Source: Cenococcum geophilum 1.58 (lineage: Eukaryota > Ascomycota > Dothideomycetes > Gloniales > Gloniaceae). From it: a stretch of 64,000 bases of DNA. The stretch is from contig KV748224.1 in assembly GCA_001692895.1 (NCBI GenBank), forward strand, positions 806,001 through 870,000, in the 5' to 3' direction. The notes under the pieces were generated by a model. The model was not told the DNA's origin. It saw only the letters and a list, made by a program, of their open reading frames with translations, and did no database searches. Positions 43,560 through 54,309 of the stretch are shown here, in pieces. The translations under genes and the position numbers were made by a program. The stretch's first letter is position 1. The number at the start of each line of letters is the position of its first letter.

Positions 43560-44340
43560 TTTTCTATCCTGGGGATAAAAAATCCTAATTGGCTGGGTTA
43601 AGTTAGGGTCTATAAAATGTTATACTCTAAAAAGTCTTAATAAGAGAATCTAACTAATTAAACAACTTTAACCGCTAGTTAAAGTTCCTAGATATCTTAA
43701 GACCTTACGTAACTAAGAAATTTCTAGGGACTCCCTTTTAACTTAACCTTTAACTCGTATACATAGAGTATTTATATTAATAAACGTCTTTAGTGCCTTA
43801 TTTAGGTTCGCCTTTATTATTACATCTACTAGGTTATCTTGGCCATTAATCTATTAAATCTTAAAGAGTTCTTAACGCTTATAGGATTGCTAAAGTACTA
43901 TAATATTAATTATAAGGCGCTTTTCCTTTATAGTACCAAGCTTAACTAAATACTTATAAAGGGAATATAAGTCGGTGTATACGATTATAGGGATAACAGG
44001 AAGTTTAAGTTAATCTATAATTATCTTTAGGGTAGTTCTAATTGCAATTGCTATATTAACTCCGCTAACTATTCTATATATCTCTAATGCTAAAATACTT
44101 TAGGTAACGCGCTTACTCTTAATTAAGCTCTAATAGATAAAATTGCTATAGATTATAAAGTTATTCTCTCTAGTAAATTTATTCGCGATAATAATCTTAT
44201 ATCCCAACTAGAAGCTAAAATCTTTATTATTTATAAATAATCTATTAATAAATATAAAGAGCTTAGCGGTAGGAAGATTAATAGGCATATAGAGTAGTCC
44301 CCAATTAAGATAGTTTATTTGCTAAAAAAGACGCTTATTT
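43560..44340 (-). pseudogene. Copia-type polyprotein C-terminus (RNase H), RIP-degraded
   Basis: On the minus strand the frame reads LFIFINRLFINNKDFSFQLG, YKIIIANKF, SLIKSKRVTQSILALEIY, VIPIIVYTDLYSLYKYLVKL and GTIKEKRLIINI when TAG/TAA are taken as mutated CAG/CAA. This fits the end of fungal Ty1/copia Pol (RNase H, the yTDSxSLyd and KRLmiD motifs). The RT domain should lie upstream (above 44340), but I could not find it; a non-copia plus-strand frame starts there instead, so the element is truncated or interrupted. Confidence 0.6.
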
Positions 44341-44539
44341 ACATCGGCAAAATATAGTACCCTACCAATGGCCTCAATAGTTGGTGGTTAACGCAATTGG
44401 CGCGCAGTTGAGGGCATTTGGCAACTCGACCGACTAGCCTATGTCGTGTTTTTTTGACACGCAGCCTGCAACCACAATTGTATTTAGAGCCATCCACCTC
44501 TTTTATACCAATAGTATATTTTAGATAATAAACAAAGGC

Positions 44540-45340
44540 TACTTTAAAGCTATTTATAAGGCTAGTAAGGCAAATTGTATATACTTCTTTATATAATCCA
44601 TTATATTATTTTAAACAATTTAATATAATATCCTAACTATTTTATAATATATTCTAAAAGCATAAGACCTTTCCTGCTCTCCCTGCGACAATAATATACT
44701 ATAAGTATTTAGCTTTGCTAGCATAGCATATACATATAGCTAAAAAGTAGCTACTAAGAGTAGCAGATATAGGCCGAAAGAAAGGTAGATTAAGAGCTAG
44801 TATATATAATAAAGAAGCCGCAGTCATCCTATAGGAGAGTATAGAAAGTCCTACACCTAATCTCCTACTAAAAACTCTACTAGCTCCTCTATACTAAAGT
44901 CCAGAGTATATATTATAAACTTTATATACTACTCCTCATTCTCAATTAAATTTAATATTGCTTTTCCGTTACTATACTAGCCATAGCTGTCCTCTACAAA
45001 ACTATAGTATTACTTAAATTGTGCAAATAACTTATTAGATTTAAACCTTTTCAGCCTAGGCTTATTAGTTCCTATATTTAGGACAAAGTAGTATACTAGG
45101 GCGGAGGATGTATATTCTGCTAAATCTAACAAACTTAGCTAGTTCTAAAAGTTGAATTAGCAAATATTGTAGTAGTAGTAGGGCCCTAGATTTTCTAGCT
45201 TACTCTAGGGCTCTCCCTTTAAAACAGACTTAATAAACTAGTCTAGCCTACTCTAGAGCTCTCTATTTAGGACAGACTTAATAAACTAGTCTAGCCTACT
45301 CTAAAGCTCTCCCTTTAAGACAGACTTAGTAGATTAGATA
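44540..45340 (+). pseudogene. Unassigned broken plus-strand frame with 57-bp repeats
   Basis: One frame stays open for over 250 codons if TAG/TAA are read as mutated CAG/CAA: phrases ATIIYYKYLALLA, AKKQLLRVADIGRKKGRL, YILQTLYYSSFSIKFN, then three copies of a 19-residue unit (SSLLQSSLFRTDLIN type). The pattern of stops only at Gln-compatible positions argues for a once coding sequence. No family is recognised. Confidence 0.4.
45195..45335. repeat. About 57-bp tandem repeat, 2.5 copies
   Basis: The unit tagcctactctagagctctc plus a ttaggacagacttaataaactagtc-like part occurs at about 45197, 45250 and 45295. The unit length is a multiple of three and lies in the broken frame at 44540-45340. Confidence 0.75.
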
Positions 45341-47079
45341 GTATAGCCTAGCTCACTAATAAATAGCCTAAGTTAATAATCGCGTTAGTTTCGTTGTCGC
45401 TAAGGCTTACGAAGAACCTTTCTCTTATATCATCGCTTAGATCCGCTATAAGGTCGTTAAGGTCATCTTTATACGGGTCCTTAATAATTTCTATAGTTAA
45501 TTAATCCGGCATTAGGCCTATAGTATGTTTAATAACTACGGGCTAAAGCCGCAGCTAGATTCTAGATTGCTATTTTCTAAACATCTAGTTCTAGCTGCCT
45601 AAAAGGTTAGCATAGGCTTCTATAACGGGTTAGAAAATAATAATAGGTAGTAAAACACCAGATATGCACTAACCGCTAACAATAGTGCCATAAAAGTTAT
45701 CTATTCCCTTAGACCTAGTTCTATACTCCCTAATTATATAATATATTGCTGTTAAAACGAAAGCAATAGTGTTGCTAGTAAGCTTTTTAAATATATTACA
45801 AGAGCAGGGTAATTAGGTAAGGCCGTTTCTTCCTTTACCATAAAATATACTAGCTATGCTAGCAACTATTACGTTAGAACGGAAGCGGTTATTACTTAGC
45901 TATTAACTTTTATTAGTATTTTACTAAATAGTACAGGCAAAATACCTTTATATAATCTAGCGCAATAAAATTATAATTAGTTAGTAGTTCCACGATCAGT
46001 TTAGGCGCGTTATTAAACCCTAGCCTATATACCTCCCTTATAACTATACAAGCCTTTATAATCGCGTAGTTCCTAAAGTTCCCTATTACATTAAATAGCT
46101 ATATATAATATTAAGATTGTTAATAAACAATTTAATATAATATTTCTAGTATATAGATACCTTATAAGCGGACACCGGGTCAGGAATACGATTAGCTTTT
46201 TTTTATACTGCTTTTAGCTGCTTTAAAATAGCTTCTAACTATGCCTTTTTTATTATATCCTTAATAAGGCCTAGAAAGCGGTCAAACTATAAATTAATAA
46301 GATGCCTGTTATAAGTCCCAGAGTTAGTTACTAGCCTTACTAGTAAAATGGACCTATAAAGCGCAAATATAGGCTTATGTCTCTTAGGTAGGTTTTCTTT
46401 TATGCGTCGCCGTTATAATGTCTAGAGGTACTCTTCTCTTGCCCGTATCGCGGCAGTTAGGTTAAAATCGTCGTGGTCTAACTTATCCTTACTTTCCCTA
46501 GTGCTATCTAGGTCCCCTTCAGATCAAACACTAAATTAGTGTACTCTATATTAGAGGGAGGTTACTTATTTTGTAGACAAAGCTATATTAAAGTTTAGGC
46601 GAACATGGCTTACTAGGGAAAATATAAAGCTAAATGTTAGTTGTTTACGCGATAAGGTTCGGATTAGGCGCGTAAGAGAGTATTTTAAACTAGCACGCAA
46701 TTGTTTACGCGGTGAGGTACGGATTAGGCGCATAGGAGAGTATTTTAAACTAACACGCAATTATTAAGAGCCGGAGGTATATTGCGAAGATGCTGCTTTT
46801 TATAGCGGTAGGCGGTTAGATAGTAAAGAGAGTGTTTTGTTTACTAGGGCTCGCTAAGTGCTAAATAGTAGAGGAGACTATTAAGTATTATAGTTAGACT
46901 CCGGTTATATATAAAGGTATAACCTACCTTAACTAAAAGATTAGGACTTCGCGTCTTTAACTAAGCTAGTTCTACTACCAAATTATTAACAGATTTAGTA
47001 AATTCATTAATATTTAGTTACTATTATTTCGTAAAAAAAGCAGGTATAGACTCGTAGTCACTATCCTCATCATTAGAAA
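45341..47079. other. RIP-degraded DNA, unassigned
   Basis: Traces of a plus-strand frame persist (GQEYDQLFFILLLAALKQ near 46170; AILKFRRTWLTREN near 46590) but no domain is recognised. At 46640-46765 two copies of a 62-bp unit (ttgtttacgcg, ggattaggcgc, gagagtattttaaact) are in tandem. Confidence 0.35.
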
Positions 47080-47455
47080 TTACCCTTTTTAGCTAGAGGC
47101 GGCCATATATATTCTATATATTATTAGCCAGCTTAATATATTATATACGACGTTAATAAAGTCTATTACATACCTACTTCTCTCTACGCCTAGATACAAC
47201 TAGACTAGAGTTGCTATTCTTATTATTAAATATTACCCTTTTAAGCCGGAGGCGGCCATATATATTCTATATATTATTAGCCAGCTTAATATATTATATT
47301 CGACGTTAACAAGGTCTATTACGTGCCTACTTCTCTTTACGCCCAAATATAACTAGACTAGAGTTATAATATTGCTCGTTCTAGCTGGGTTCCACGTACT
47401 CGTTCTAGCTAGGTTCTATATACTCGTCCTAGCTAGGTTTTATGTGCTTATTCTC
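47080..47455. repeat. Two tandem units of about 160 bp, then three of 28 bp
   Basis: 47080-47235 and 47236-47390 share attaccctttt, ggcggccatatatattc, cagcttaatatattatat and aactagactagagtt. They are followed by three copies of gttctagctaggttctatatactc. No coding frame is evident. Confidence 0.8.
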
Positions 47456-50229
47456 CGTTAGCGCGTTCTTCCTTCCGTTAGCTAAGACGTAAGTAACTCC
47501 TAATAGTAAGCTAAGTAAAGACATAAGGTTAATTATACCAGTTGTCCTCATTTCCTTATTCTATGTTAACTTAAAGTAGGGTTCTTGCTACTAGTTTAAG
47601 TGTTTAATAACGCGTTTTTACGTTTACCTGCTATAATAATACTCCTGTATTTACCTAGTTAGCAAAAGGTATAGCTTATAGCTAGAATAGGTTACCTTAT
47701 AGCTGTTTCTATAATGTCTAAGGCGTATATAAATTAATAACTTAAAAAAATATATACTGGTATAGTATATATTAGACTAATAGCAGTATTAATAGGAGTA
47801 TCATTACTATAGTGCTTGTAAATGACTTAAATAGGGGTGTATTTGTTATGATTAGCTACTAGTTCTAACCGGTTACGGTTAAGCCGCGACCGCGACCTAT
47901 TAACTTGCGTTAAGTTAGTAGTTAAGAAAACATTATCGCATAGTTAAAGATTGTCTAATACTATTTGCTATTATACGCGAAACTATTTTATTCTATTAAT
48001 ATATCCCTTAGCAGATATAGTATATATATACAAAAGGTTAAACGTTAATCCCGGCAACAAAAGCAGCAGGCTAGTAAGGCTCGTGTCTAAATTTAATAGG
48101 GAGGTACCTTATTAAACCACTTTACCCACCTAGGGCGCTAGCTTTTAGATCCTATACCTTATTCCAGTCCACCTACACTAGGTTTAATACCCATCTCGCG
48201 CTTAAAGCGAAGCTTATCTACCTTATCCGTATAGCTCGCCAGTATAGATAATACTAGGGTAAACATAGGTAGTATATAGGACAGCAATTACACTTCTACA
48301 TAGTTATATCGCTATATTCCACACCCTTATATAACACCTAGTATTTCTACCACAAATATCCAACGTTATTCTTCCACGTCGTTAACCCTACTAGCCTATA
48401 GTAAGCCCAACCTATCCCCTACACATATATCGCAACAGCAATCAAATTTAGCAGAATGGTAAGGAAAGCGCAAGCATAGACATAAGGATTAGGTATTAGA
48501 TACTAAGAGCGAGCCAGGGACGGTGTTAACATATATTACCCCAACAAGTTTACTAAAAAAAACGGGTATAAACCTTAGGCTTTATTATCTAATCCCCTTA
48601 GGCGTTTTAAAAATGCCGGATAAGTTATAAGAATATCTTAGGTTATATTATTTTAAGACTCCCTCGCCTAATAGTATACCGAGGGGCTCTATTAAGCCGT
48701 CTACCTTTATATATAGTGATCTATTAAACTAGCAAGCATTCTAGATAAAGCAGTGGCTTTAAGGCGCATAATCTATACTACAGTTATAGTTGCCTTTACC
48801 TTTTCTATTGCGGGTTAAGGCGTAGAGTAAGGGCTCTTTTTTAACTAAAAGAGGTTTTTTAGGATAGCTATAGGTTAAGTATTGCCTTAGTATTAACCCG
48901 TTTACCAATTCTACCTATTCTTATACGTATAGAGTGCGAGTTATTTAGTAAAGATAAGGGTGCGGAAATAGAGGGTAAGTAATTATATCGTTCTTAGCTA
49001 GTAGCGCAGACTATAAATATAAGTTAGTGACGCTAGCTTAACTTTAAGCAGTAACCTACTTATTCTTCTTTATTCTATTATAAATAAAAACCTATCCATT
49101 TTTTATAGAAACATATCCTTAACCACACTGCGCCATTTCTCTTCGTTTATAAGCTAAATTCGTCCTCTAGCTATTTTATCGCCAATATAGTAGCAAAGCG
49201 TTTCGCTCTTAGGGTTAAAGTTAATATCCTAGCCTAGCATATCTACAAATGTATTAAAGCTTAGATTATTAACGTGTATATCTAAAGTGTTATTCTTACC
49301 AGTCGCTAGCTTTTAGGTTAGAATAATTATTAGCTCTTTATCAGCTACCCGCCGGATTAGTATTATTATTATTTTATATAACCTTAATATTCCCTCCTAC
49401 CTTATTGCCTTTAGTATACCGGCTAGTAAATAATACGCAATAGCGGAGTGTAGGAGTACTAGGTTGCCTATTATAATTTGCCTAGTAAGAGCCGTTTTAT
49501 TTATTTAACGCGTCGCATTATAGCTATAACGCTAGGTAAGCTGTTTAATATATTTAGTATATAGGTTCTTAGGTAAACCTAAAAACACGGATAGGAATTC
49601 GTTAGAGATTTTATTTAATATTTGCCGTATTTATACCTTACTTATAAGGAAGCGTAGTGGCTGTCTAAGGAGCCTACGCGTTAACATTTTGATTTTAACA
49701 TTATAGTAAATTGTATTGTATTGTTCGTTTATAAGCCCTAAATCTCGCTTAAGAGTGTCTTTGGTATTATGGCTTAGGTCTATTATTAGTGCTATAATTC
49801 CAGAAGCGTTAAGGGAGGTGCGATAGGAAAGACGTTTTAATTACGCGCCAAGACCAATATATAGAATTGTATAGACAGGTATATTGTTTAGTTATTATAT
49901 AAAATAATTAGTTAAATGTCTTATAAGAAATAAATAAGCGTATTAGCGAACGCTTCTTTACCCGCCACACTACCTAGACTTATAACCTCTTATCCCTTTT
50001 ACGTCTCCGTCTATAAGCTTAATTTAGCACCCAAATTCGTTAATACTTTTTTTTTATATATTTTTTATATATTTATTATATTATACTATGTATAATAATG
50101 CGCATACAGCCTCTAGGCTATAGTGCTATAGTTCTATATATATAAATCCTTTCTAGGCAGCTTAATATATACTAGTAACTATATTTGCCAATACTTTAAG
50201 ACGCCCAGTCAGCCTATAACTAGTAGAGC
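47456..50229. other. RIP-degraded DNA with an unassigned plus-strand frame
   Basis: From 48490 to about 49400 one plus-strand frame (VLTYITPTSLLKKTGINLRL, YLIPLGVLKMPDKLQEYL, INPFTNSTYSYTYRVRV) is interrupted almost only by TAG/TAA, suggesting a mutated gene of unknown family. The rest has no legible motif. The N-terminal part of the helicase relic may begin in the last few hundred bases. Confidence 0.35.
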
Positions 50230-51350
50230 CTAGTTAGCACAATTGAAGGTCCTAACCTCCACCGAAATACTTAATATCCCTAATAAGGGCTAGAATATCA
50301 TTAGCGAAAACGAAGATATTCTACTACAAGTCAATAAGATCTTAGGTCTATATAGCTCGACGAAAAAGTATCTAAGCTCTTAATATAATTTTTTAAAAAA
50401 AGACACGATTAAACCATTAAAAGAGGCAGTAGGTTAAATTAAAGCAGACCCTTTTTAGTTTGCCGGAATCTAGATATAGTAATAGAGTCGGTATATATAA
50501 ACAGGTAAGCATGCTATAATTCTAAAGTAGTTATCCCCTAATATCTATAAGGTCTATACTAGCTCAGTAATATTTTTACCTTAAGGGCTAGTAATCTATA
50601 TAGCGTTCTTACTTAGGAGAATAGGGAAGATAATCCGTTAGGATTAGTTAAAAAGACTAGTCGCCAAGTCTCTAGTTGCTTTAACTCCCGAGATTAACAA
50701 TTTTTAAATAAAATGTATACTCGTAATAGTGGCGGCGAGACTATTGGCCGTATTAGAATAGAATCCCCCAAAGGTTAACTTATTCTTTAAGACCTAAAGA
50801 TATTGAGATTAACTTATCCGTATTATAGATAATAGTTAAGGAACAAACTAGATTTTACGAAGTTAGTTACTACACTATATTAGCATTACAAAAGCTAATA
50901 AGAGAGCCGTAAGTGTGTAATATTTTCTAAATAAGAAGATATCTAACTACTAATAGATTCCCATTATTAGAACACTTTATTTAAGTTTAATAGAATATTA
51001 AAGCACTATAATACGTCATGAATAAGCCTTATACGGATCTTAGTTTAATTGTAGCTATTAAGGATACTTCCTTATTTAAAAATGTTTATATTCTTAAAAA
51101 CTAGTTAGATATAACTACTATAGGGCTTGACAAATCTTAAGCTATTATACTAAAACGAGTTCTTATAAAGCGTCTTATAATAATCCAAAGACCTTTAGGC
51201 ACTAGAAAAACGTGGCTTTAAAGGCGTTACTCAGTAATATAATAATGGGAGATCCCCCTATTATTATTATATATTATACAAACCATACGCTAAACTAGTT
51301 ATTTAGGTATATTACTTAAAGTAATATATACTTTATAAAATTTCCTAGTA
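50230..51350 (+). pseudogene. SF1 helicase relic, NFX1/ZNFX1 (hrr1-like) type
   Basis: The frame reads EILNIPNKG near 50265, then LVALTPEINNF near 50675, CILVIVAARLLAVLEQNPPK and VNLFF near 50720-50790, and near 51165-51215 RVLIKRLIIIQRPLGTRKTW, followed by a segment ending IIQTIR. In the family this is the stretch before motif I and motif I itself (IQGPPGTGKT), then the AQTNHALD motif. The P-loop has CCT to CTT-like and GGA to AGA changes, and Gln codons have become stops. Relatives act in RNA surveillance and RNAi-linked heterochromatin. The later helicase motifs are missing: the sequence runs into a microsatellite at 51480. Confidence 0.7.
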
Positions 51351-51479
51351 CTTCTAACCGTCTTAATACTATCGCTTATACAGATAGACGATATTATACT
51401 ATATTGGGCGCCAGGGCCATAGGAGTAAGAAGAAAAGGAAGTGTTAGGGCTCCCTCTTTTTATATCTTATATTATATTT

Positions 51480-51860
51480 TTTTATATTATCTTATATTGT
51501 CCTACTATTATCCTACTATTATGTTATATTGTCCCATATTGTCCCATATTATCCTGCTATTATATTATATTGTCCTACCATTATATCACATTGTCCTACC
51601 ATTATGTTATATTGTCCTACCATTATATCACATTATTCTACCATTATATCACATTGTCCTACCATTATATTATATTGTCCTGTTATTGCCCTACTATTAT
51701 ATTATATTATCCTGACATTGTCCTGCCATTGTCCTGCCATTATATTATATTGTCCTGTCATTATCCTGCTATTATATTATATTATCCTATTATTGTCCTA
51801 CCATTATATTATATTGTCCTGTTATTGTCTCATATTATCCTGCTATTGTCTCAGTACTAC
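51480..51860. repeat. About 24-bp minisatellite (attgtcctaccattatatca)
   Basis: About fourteen imperfect copies of a unit near 24-26 bp, always containing ttgtcctaccattat or its variants. The long plus-strand frames here (PTIISHCPTIMLYCPTII and similar) only translate the array. Confidence 0.85.
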
Positions 51861-52069
51861 TATATACTTTTTACTATTTACTAAGATTATAGTTATAGGT
51901 ATTTGTCGGCCAGGATCCGGGTAGTAACTCTTGGCAGTAATTTTACTGCCCAAATCTCTTATAGATTAATTGATTGGCGTAGAGCCGTTATATTATAGTA
52001 AAGCCATATCTAAGCAATCTATATCGTGATCCTTAGCATAGTATTACACGTAGAAATATTTAATTATTA

Positions 52070-52160
52070 GATTTAGGAAGGTATTTATATTTTAATTAAA
52101 TTCATAAGACTATAACTAAGGGCCTTTGCGGCGTAGTGGTATAGTAAGTTCTACAATTAC
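52070..52160. repeat. Copy 1 of a dispersed repeat with a tRNA-like A-box word
   Basis: Shares with 52565-52655 the order taggaagg(t/g), ttaattaaattcataaga, then ccttnnngcgtagtggtatagta. The word ggcgtagtggtatag resembles the 5' part (A box) of a nuclear tRNA. A convincing B box or cloverleaf was not found, so it may be a SINE piece rather than a tRNA. Confidence 0.45.
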
Positions 52161-52564
52161 TTTGGTTTAGGGTTGCTTAATTACTATAAGAAAGTCGTAA
52201 TGCTTAGCGTGGTGTTAAACTTAAGGTGCCTCGCCACTGTAGTGGCAGAGACATAGTAGATTAACTACTCACTAAAATATAGCGCCCCCGTTACTATAGT
52301 AGCCACTACAGTAATAGAGATACCCTATATTTATAAATTTAGATTCTATATACGGTATAGCTTGCAAATTTGACGCGCTTGCCAATTTAGAGGAGCTTTT
52401 AGATCAGAAAGTTACTAAATTAACTAAACAATCGCGTCAGAATTAGATTTAAGCTTTAGCTTAAATATATTCTACGGCCTTTAGATTCAATCTAAAGTCG
52501 CAACTAAACATTCCCTAAGATTTAATATAGGGATCTCTCCCTAAGGATCTAGTTTAATCGTAAG

Positions 52565-52655
52565 GTTTAGGAAGGGGTTATAATTTAGTTAAATTCATAA
52601 GATCACATTCTAAAGTCCTTATAGCGTAGTAGTATAGTATATTTTACCTCTTACT
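52565..52655. repeat. Copy 2 of the same dispersed repeat
   Basis: gtttaggaaggggttataat, then ttagttaaattcataagatc and ccttatagcgtagtagtatag. It aligns with copy 1 at about 52070-52160, with mostly C/T and G/A differences. Confidence 0.45.
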
Positions 52656-52914
52656 ATAATTTAGAGCTAGCCCAACGTAATTAAAACTCGACGTAGAAGA
52701 GCCGACATGCTTAGTATATAGTGCTAAGATTTCGTTAAATATATAACTTTAGGCGTTACGGGACACGTATAAAAATACAAGCTTAATTTAGAGCCTTACT
52801 AACGCCTAATTTAATAGAAAACGACCTTCTTTTTTAATATTTTTGATATTTTTAATACGCGACAAGTAGGAATTAAACCCGCCACGCCTAGGAGTTAAAT
52901 ACGCGACGTCCAAT

Positions 52915-53165
52915 TGCTTAATCTAGCTAGGAGGCTCGGCGGCGATATAATAGGGCTTAATAACATAATAAGGCTCGACGGCGATGCAATAAGACTTGGT
53001 AATATAATAAGACTTAATAATACAATAAGGCTCAGCGACGTGATAAGGCTTAGCAATATAATAAGACTTAATAATATAATAAGGCTTAGTAACGTAATGA
53101 GGCTCAGCGGCAATATAATAAAACTTAACAATGCAATAAGTCTTAGCAACGTAATAAGGCTCAGG
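52915..53165. repeat. Degenerate about 20-bp tandem repeat
   Basis: Unit of the type aataatataataaggcttag with interspersed ggctcggcggcga. All six frames across it give repetitive translations (NNIIRLSNVIRLS), so no gene is called. Confidence 0.8.
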
Positions 53166-53179
53166 GCCAGGCAATGAGG

Positions 53180-54309
53180 GAAAGATTTAAGGTTGCTTAG
53201 TTACTAATACCTAATAGCGAAATCCAACGGTATAGTACTGCTATTAAGGTGTTCTAATACGGGTAGGTTATATAAAGGTTTCGTCCGTAATATATCTAAT
53301 ATATCCCAAAAGTCTGCCTTTCGCTTATCTTTAAGGTTAAATTTCTAGCCTATAATAAATTAAATGTTATAGTTAGTAAGAGCATAATAAATAACAGCAT
53401 ATTTTGCCCTATTATTCTTAGAACCGTTAAATACAAAGTAATAAATAGTCCATTAACTTATATCTATTAGTGCCGGCTAATAAAGTGCCTTTAAAACGTA
53501 CTAATATTAATAATAGCCCTTTTATTTTACAGTATAATAAGCTTAATAGCAATGGGGTTTCGGTCCTTATAATTAAGCATATTTATTTAGCGGAGCTAGG
53601 TTTACTAATTATTCCAATTAGCATTATATTATGGGTTAATTCAATATCTTACACCAATAAAAAAAGGTAGGAGGTAAATTAAATAGAATAATCAGGGTAC
53701 GCTTTTCTTCGCCGTTAGGGATTTCGTATAGACGTCGCATAGCGTGTAGGTAGGAGCTAGTAGTCGTTAAGACGTCATAGGTAGTAGTGAAAGTTTTATA
53801 CAAGATAGTAAGATCTCAAAAACCACCACTAATAGTTCCCCCTTATAGCAGACAACTATATATATACGCTGCAACTATGCAATCAGTAGACAAAAGCGGT
53901 AGTTATAAACATTAGTTTATCTATTCTAATGCCATCTTACTTCTTATAACAATTCAAGATATAGAAAGAGCTTTAGTTACGGGATAATCCTCTTATATAC
54001 TAATTAGGCTTTTAGAATAATAAAGATGGTATATATATATAGTCTGTTAGTAAAGAGGATACACCTTAATAGGAATTGTTAATATATATTAGGAATAAGA
54101 GTTAGTAGGGTTATAGGCTAAATTACTTAATAGGTATTAAGGTAGTTAGTAGCCGGAGTAATATTAATCTAAACAAAATTTAAACTTTTTAAGGTTTAGT
54201 TAGTTATAAGGTGGTTAATACTAAGATAATATATTATAAAATATTAAACAGTTGCATATTATCTATATATATATATATTATACTAAGACATACTCTTATT
54301 ATAGGGGGT
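53180..54309. other. RIP-degraded DNA, nothing recognised
   Basis: TA-rich, with a 66-codon plus-strand frame at 53470-53670 that has no recognisable domain. No clean repeat boundary. Confidence 0.35.

Noticed and set aside
46566..46760. 64-codon minus-strand frame with repeated phrases
   Set aside because: It is the translation of a 62-bp tandem duplication.
51441..51884. 147-codon plus-strand frame, Tyr/Pro/Ile-rich
   Set aside because: All three plus-strand frames over the 24-bp array are open; it is a by-product of the repeat.
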